Assembly (NCBI GenBank): GCA_028023455.1
Contig: JAQFVV010000056.1
Coordinates: 1,180,001-1,244,000 of the forward strand
Source of the DNA: Epiperipatus broadwayi
Lineage: Eukaryota; Onychophora; Udeonychophora; Euonychophora; Peripatidae
Length of the DNA: 64,000 nt
Direction: 5' to 3'
Both the position numbers and the translations under genes were made by a program. The notes under the pieces are model-generated. The model was not told the DNA's origin, ran no database searches, and worked only from the letters and a program-made list of their open reading frames with translations. Of this stretch, positions 59,229-64,000 are shown one piece after another; positions within the stretch are counted from its first letter, which is position 1, and each line of letters begins with the position of its first letter.

Positions 59229-61062
59229 AATTAAAACCAAATAATATAGATCTCAAGAACTGGACAAGTAAGCTAAACCATAGACTAGATGAAATTTCTA
59301 TGGCAGTCTAGTCGCCATAACACCTGTAGGTAATATTTAAATATTACCCACCAAAGAAAATTCTGATATGAATTATTCATACAAGTGTTGTTTACTTGAT
59401 GCAAATTTTAAGTGTTGCGTACATGGGATTTAAGATAAATGAATAAAAGTTTCCGGTAGCCCTTGTATCTTGAATAAGATCTAAATATAAAAAAAATGTC
59501 TACAGGAGAATATATTTATGAGCGTCAATTTCTCAATGACCTCAAGCGCCAAACTCACTATTATGGTGAGAATTATATTTCCCAATTAACGAGGTGCCTG
59601 ACCCAAGCTAACTCACTCCCAGGGTGGGGAGGAAAACCTATCGGATGAACGGAGATAATAACACAAAAAATATAGGTTTGTAATTAATTTATAATGCACT
59701 TATGGACGTATCTGTTAACCTCGGATATATTTGAATCATTGGACTTTATTTGGCAAATGAAGTAATTAGAAAACATAAATGATAATTACTGAATAACTCT
59801 AACGCAAAGGTAAATCTATACTAAATTTTATTATTAATATCTAAACGCTATCTATATAAATCAATTCTTATCCTTCCCATTTAAAATATATAATAAGCTC
59901 CCAAATCATAAATGAAACAATAAAACATTTAATTTAGAATAAATACATATTAATTTATATATATAAGAAAAAAAATTTACTTTACAGTTGTACGCAATAA
60001 TTTTATATTATGAAATAATTTAAGAAAGTTTGTTATTTTCGAGGGTAGCTATAAGCAATTCTGAGTTATATAAAAATAGAGTTCACTTTACCTGACGAAA
60101 CCCTGGGCTATGGGATTATAATGTAATGAAGCATATCAAGTGGATTTCCGTGATCTAGTAGTATTTGAAGTTGCCTTATGAAAGCGCAATATATAATTTC
60201 TTTCTGCAGAGTCCGATATTTAGATGTCCATAAGTAATGGCGGAGCCGTAGGTGAAGTCTTGTCTAATATAATTTTCAAATCAAATAAATTCATATTTTG
60301 GGACGTACGATTCTTTTTTATTTCATTTTATGTTCAACAATCCAGAGTATTTGCTAGGTTCTTCGGTGGCAGGCAGTTTATAGTCAGTTCACATCGGCTG
60401 ATATGATGAAGCCCTTTACGTAGTATGGTCCTTACCCCGTCATGTTAAATATTTTTTTCTATATCTTTATGAGTCTATCTCACTCAGCGGTCACAATCTA
60501 ATTGAAATCTGTCTTTTTCCTTTCTCAAATTCTCATTACTTAATTTTTTGTCTAATTAATTTTCATTTCCCAGACAAAGGAAATTTTCTTTTTTTTTTTA
60601 TCGGATCTTCAATCTAAGTCTTTTTCTTTGAATAGGTTTTTTTTTTCAAAATTACCTTTACTTCTTTTAATTTACATTTCAATTGTTTTGGTGGTGCCGT
60701 CATTCCTGGAATCTATTCTTTTTGGTCAAACATTCTTTGGCTTTTTCTTGGAATTTTATTTTTTTCTCAGTAATTAGCGATTGTGATTCAAACACAGAAT
60801 TGCTTGAAGGCACAAACAATATTTCCTTTTCGCTAACCTCGTTAATTTGAAATATAATTGAAACAAATCAATATTCTAAACAATCTATAACATATTTGCA
60901 CACAACTGTAATTTTGTTAATTTGTAATATTTTAAAAGTAAAACATTCTAAATAAATAAATAATGCTTACTAATTAATCCCTTCCCCATTTATTTTGTAA
61001 CAAAAAAAAAAGAATAACAAAGAAAAAGAGTTTAAAATTTATTTCACGCACATATATATATT
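59229..61062 (-). repeat. Right LTR (5' LTR of the element), about 1.83 kb
   Basis: Partner of 53177-55008. Differences include single-base changes every few tens of bases and an indel block near 60355-60425 (against 54307-54370). The 60-codon plus-strand frame at 60224 is present because of the opened block and is not supported as a gene. Confidence 0.85.
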
Positions 61063-61840
61063 GTGATGATTGCACATACTGCGGTCACACATATAGATAT
61101 TTAACATTGAAAGAATGTTAAATATTGTGCTTGGATTATAAAAAAGTGAGTTTAAAAAAATTACAAAACAAAGAAATGTTTAAGTAAAAAAGAGAGGGAA
61201 TTAGAATCGAAAAGATTCTTATCTTTTACCCTCCAATGTTCAGATTTAAAACAAACGAATAGAAATATTAAAGTTAGAAATATCGACAACATGTGTCTAA
61301 TGTCAGATTAAAAAAATGAGAAATGAAATATAAACAAAATAGAAACTTAATGATATAAAAAAAAGCGATAGTGGGGGAGTGTAAATAAAATATAAGTAAA
61401 ATTTAGAATGCAACGGAAAGATAAAGATCTGGTCTTAAAATTACACATTTTGACGAAAATGAAATGCATATGTGAATGTATGAATAAAGAGAGTAAGGTT
61501 TATTTCATGTCAAAATGAAATAATTTTATTAAAAAAAGTGACTGATAAATAAATGTAAAATATTATATTATAAAATTATATCAAATTATAAGTAATTTTG
61601 TATAAGTTGCTGAAAGCATGTTAAAGTAAAAAGGTGTGAAATAAAAATGCAGCGGAAGATCAAGATAAGGAAGGAATTTGGAAAATAAAGGACATTAATT
61701 AATTGATTGGAAAACAGTATTGGTCGAGACTTCAGTGAAGACACTGCTCTGATAAGAAGCAGAGAAATATAATAGAAAGCAGACATGAAAAGTTAAATTT
61801 GGGAACATGAAAACAAACTATAACATAATGGAAGCTTCAA
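61063..61840. other. AT-rich intergenic stretch, nothing recognised
   Basis: Purine-rich on the plus strand; no repeat or coding segment found. Confidence 0.5.
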
Positions 61841-62085
61841 GGATGTGTGGCTGAGGGCCAGTCGCGATCGCTGGTCGATCCAGACTTCCGTGCTGTAATG
61901 GTTTGCATCTTGATGTAACAACTGCCAATGTAGCGCCTGCTGAAGGGTTCGCTTGCCTTGCCTTGATGTCGTAAAGACAGAAAAATCCCAACCATCAAAT
62001 CTAGCCAAAGAGCGACCAATCCCTACTAAAGAAGTGGAAAAATTCCACGGTACGGTCAGCAAGACACCAAGTTTATTCAAAGACT
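61841..62085 (-). other. GC-richer patch with two overlapping minus-strand ORFs, unknown
   Basis: About 245 bases at near-even GC stand out from AT-rich flanks. The minus strand has a 95-codon frame (62080-61793; contains WNFSTSLVGIGRSLARFDG) and an overlapping 60-codon frame. The peptide is balanced, with Trp at several places, but I recognise no family. Could be a retroelement UTR, a SINE body or a gene piece. Confidence 0.25.
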
Positions 62086-62529
62086 TAATGACCTAGGTAA
62101 TTATGAATAATACCTTTTATCTAACATATGTGCACATACCTTTTAAATTTAATGCAATTGCCAATCCCAGATATAATGAGATAGACATTAATTAGAGTTG
62201 TTGAATATTTGAAATGACTATAAAGGGATAAGTTATTTCCACAGATTGCAATCATATATAGAATCTTCTATTGTATTTATTTATTTTTTGTGCTATTATA
62301 GCATAATTTGTTTTTTTTATATTGAGTGTTAATAATTTAGAGTGTTTCTTTATTTATAATTTATTGCATTAAATATTTTTTATTTATGTATAATCTGTTT
62401 CTTCTCTTTTTTTGCCACTTCAAAAAAATAATATATTCTTAGGGTTGGGAATAATTATTATGCATTTGAGTACTTAATTAACATGTGAAGCTAGTGGTGC
62501 AGTATTTGATCCCATTAAATTTATAATTA

Positions 62530-62815
62530 TCCAAGCGCTGTAACTCTGTTAAATCTTACAGCAGTCGGGAGAGGGTTGACCGGGAAATATAACCTGGGAC
62601 TATACCCGTATAGCATACAGGTTAGGTCAAGTGCGGATGTAGACTCATTTATGTCCGTATTTTCTTTCTGCTTGCGGTAGCGGAAAGTGGCCGATCTTGA
62701 ATTATAAGAATTCCCCATTATATCTATATAAAAGGGAAGTTTAAGCCTTTTGATCGCCGGGTTTCCATTACATTTTGGGGGCCAGTTTCTGGGATATCTA
62801 TTGCTGTGCAATTAG
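62530..62815 (-). other. GC-richer patch with a 94-codon minus-strand ORF, unknown
   Basis: 62811-62527 reads MHSNRYPRNWPPKCNG... to ...FNRVTALG, rich in Pro/Arg/Tyr and with mixed composition. It is about 450 bases from the previous patch and of similar GC. No domain known to me. A repeat fragment read by chance is quite possible. Confidence 0.2.
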
Positions 62816-63003
62816 TGATCACGTGTTGAATAATTTTGTAAGATAATGAAAATATTTTCTAAAATAATATATGTGTTTTTAAAATATATAAAATTCGCGT
62901 TGTAAATCAGAGTGGTTAGAAGCGAAGACGAAGGGGATAAATTTTTTGCTTTATAATACTTCATATATGTGTTTCATCGTCAAATGTGTACAAAGGATAG
63001 GAA

Positions 63004-63241
63004 AGGGGAATTTTAATTTTAAGAAAGTTTGAAATGCGTTGTGATGTATTTAATAAAAGACTAGAAGTATTTCAATATAATTGCCACGAACAAAGAATTG
63101 ATTATCTCAAATAATTGCTGGTAGGGGAATTTTAATATTAAGAAAGTTTGAAATGCATTGTGATGTATTTAATAAAAGACTAGAAGTATTTCAATATAAT
63201 TGCCATGAACAAAGAATTGATTATCTCAAATAATTGCTGGT
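63004..63241. repeat. Tandem duplication, 119 bp x 2
   Basis: Units from 63004 and 63123 share AGGGGAATTTTAAT through AATAATTGCTGGTA with only about three differences (for example CACGAAC against CATGAAC, a CpG-type change). Confidence 0.85.
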
Positions 63242-63329
63242 AATGAAATATAAATCGTTTCAGAAAAGAGAAAAAAAAGAATAAAACACAGTTTCATGAA
63301 AGTTTTAATGCTAAATAGTAAAAATAGTC

Positions 63330-64000
63330 GCATATTCCAGTTAAGTTAAAAATAAATAAATGTATGTTTGAATTCATAGTCGTAATAATAAAGTGTATTC
63401 AGCTATAATTATAGCGATCAAATATAGATTATCTAGATGTTTGTTGTAACAAAAATAAAGTAGTTAATTAAAAGAATAAAACAGTTTTAATAAGGTCTTA
63501 ATCATAAATGATAGATTCTAAAATATTCGCGTATCTCAGTTAAGTTGAAGAAGAAATATATATGTTGGACTTTAGAATAATCGCATATGTAAGCGAAGTT
63601 GAGAAGATATATGTGTGAATTTATAATAACGTATCCCAGTTAAGCTGAAAATAAAATATTTCTAATGATAAATGATAAAAATATTTGAGTGTATTTGTTA
63701 GGTTGAAGAAAAATATATACGTATGATTTTAAATATTCAAGAAAAGAAAGTAATCGATAAATTACAAAACGTAGTAAGTATAACGAAGTATATTAATTAA
63801 GTTGAGGAAAATATATGTATATGATTTTAAAAAATAATCGTGAGGATAACGTGATCAATAAATTGCTAAAATAGCCTGTACAACGAAGTATACCTGTTAA
63901 ATGGAAGGAAATATATCTCTATGATTGTAAAATAGTAAAGAGACAAGATAAATTACAAATATAGTGTATGTAACGAAGGAGGTTAGTCCGTTAAAGAAAT
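63330..64000. repeat. Degenerate tandem array running off the window
   Basis: A GTTAAGTTGA(A/G)GAAAATATAT-like segment followed by ATGATTTTA...ATAAATTAC...GTA...AACGAAGTATA recurs from about 63538 on: clear steps at about 63697, 63797 and 63896 (period about 100), with shorter 59-base steps before. Copies are strongly diverged. The array is cut by the window end. Confidence 0.55.

Larger units (their letters stand above)
53177..61062 (-). mobile_element. Ty3/gypsy-type LTR retrotransposon, complete but decayed
   Basis: Two long LTRs surround a minus-strand gag-protease-RT-RNase H-integrase body, the Ty3/gypsy order. LTRs differ at scattered sites and by a few indels, so it is not a fresh insertion. 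Frames break at least five times after the RT N-terminus. A 4-base GTGA follows the right LTR (61063-61066) and precedes the left one (53173-53176) and is a possible target duplication. Lineage within Ty3/gypsy not assigned. Confidence 0.9.

Overview
The window looks like AT-rich (by eye over 70% A+T) nuclear DNA of an invertebrate animal. Nothing in it is prokaryotic: there are no operons, no ribosome-binding sites and no dense genes. Nearly everything that can be identified is a transposable element or its remains. The mix (a CR1-group LINE with an esterase ORF1, an RTE-type LINE with a CFDP2-like endonuclease, a Penelope-like element with a GIY-YIG remnant, a Ty3/gypsy element, a hAT MITE, many TA-flanked foldback elements, tRNA-like SINEs and long (TA)n tracts) fits a mollusc, chelicerate or other invertebrate. 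I cannot name the species. I found no intact host gene; one weak candidate exon lies near 18.5 kb.

Layout. 0.1-5.3 kb: an almost full-length CR1-group LINE (+), decayed by frameshifts and interrupted in its endonuclease by a 552-bp hAT-type MITE with an 8-bp target duplication. 5.3-14.3 kb: AT-rich sequence with no recognisable gene, two large palindromic elements (9.13-9.48 and 12.67-13.05 kb) and a hammerhead-like Penelope scrap at 6.3 kb. 14.3-21.5 kb: an RTE tail, a tRNA-like SINE head, copy 1 of a dispersed repeat (16.7-17.7 kb) and the possible exon. 21.5-28.1 kb: a dense Penelope neighbourhood with a minus-strand 3' end, repeated Penelope-type terminal modules beside (TA)n tracts, an LTR- or promoter-like unit with a 57-codon ORF, a nearly perfect 214-bp palindrome, and a decayed Penelope element (24.6-28.1 kb) bounded by inverted terminal repeats and itself hit by a 405-bp foldback element.

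29.3-37.2 kb: an RTE LINE (+) followed by further decayed copies, with palindromic and partial copies of a tRNA-like SINE between them. 39.07-40.33 kb: a 13-copy, 97-bp satellite with a two-unit higher-order pattern. 40.5-43.04 kb: copy 2 of the dispersed repeat, split by an 869-bp composite foldback, with a Gln/Asn-rich coiled-coil ORF (-) beside it. 44-52.8 kb: mostly featureless AT-rich DNA with small duplications and SINE traces. 53.18-61.06 kb: a complete but inactive Ty3/gypsy element (-) with two unusually long (about 1.83 kb) LTRs. 61-64 kb: two GC-richer patches of unknown origin, a 119-bp tandem duplication and a degenerate tandem array running off the window.

The region is best read as layered insertions, so the useful information is order of events (who is inside whom) and the repeated association of foldback elements with TA dinucleotide tracts. 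All frames, boundaries and similarities were read by eye; family assignments rest on motifs, not on database searches.
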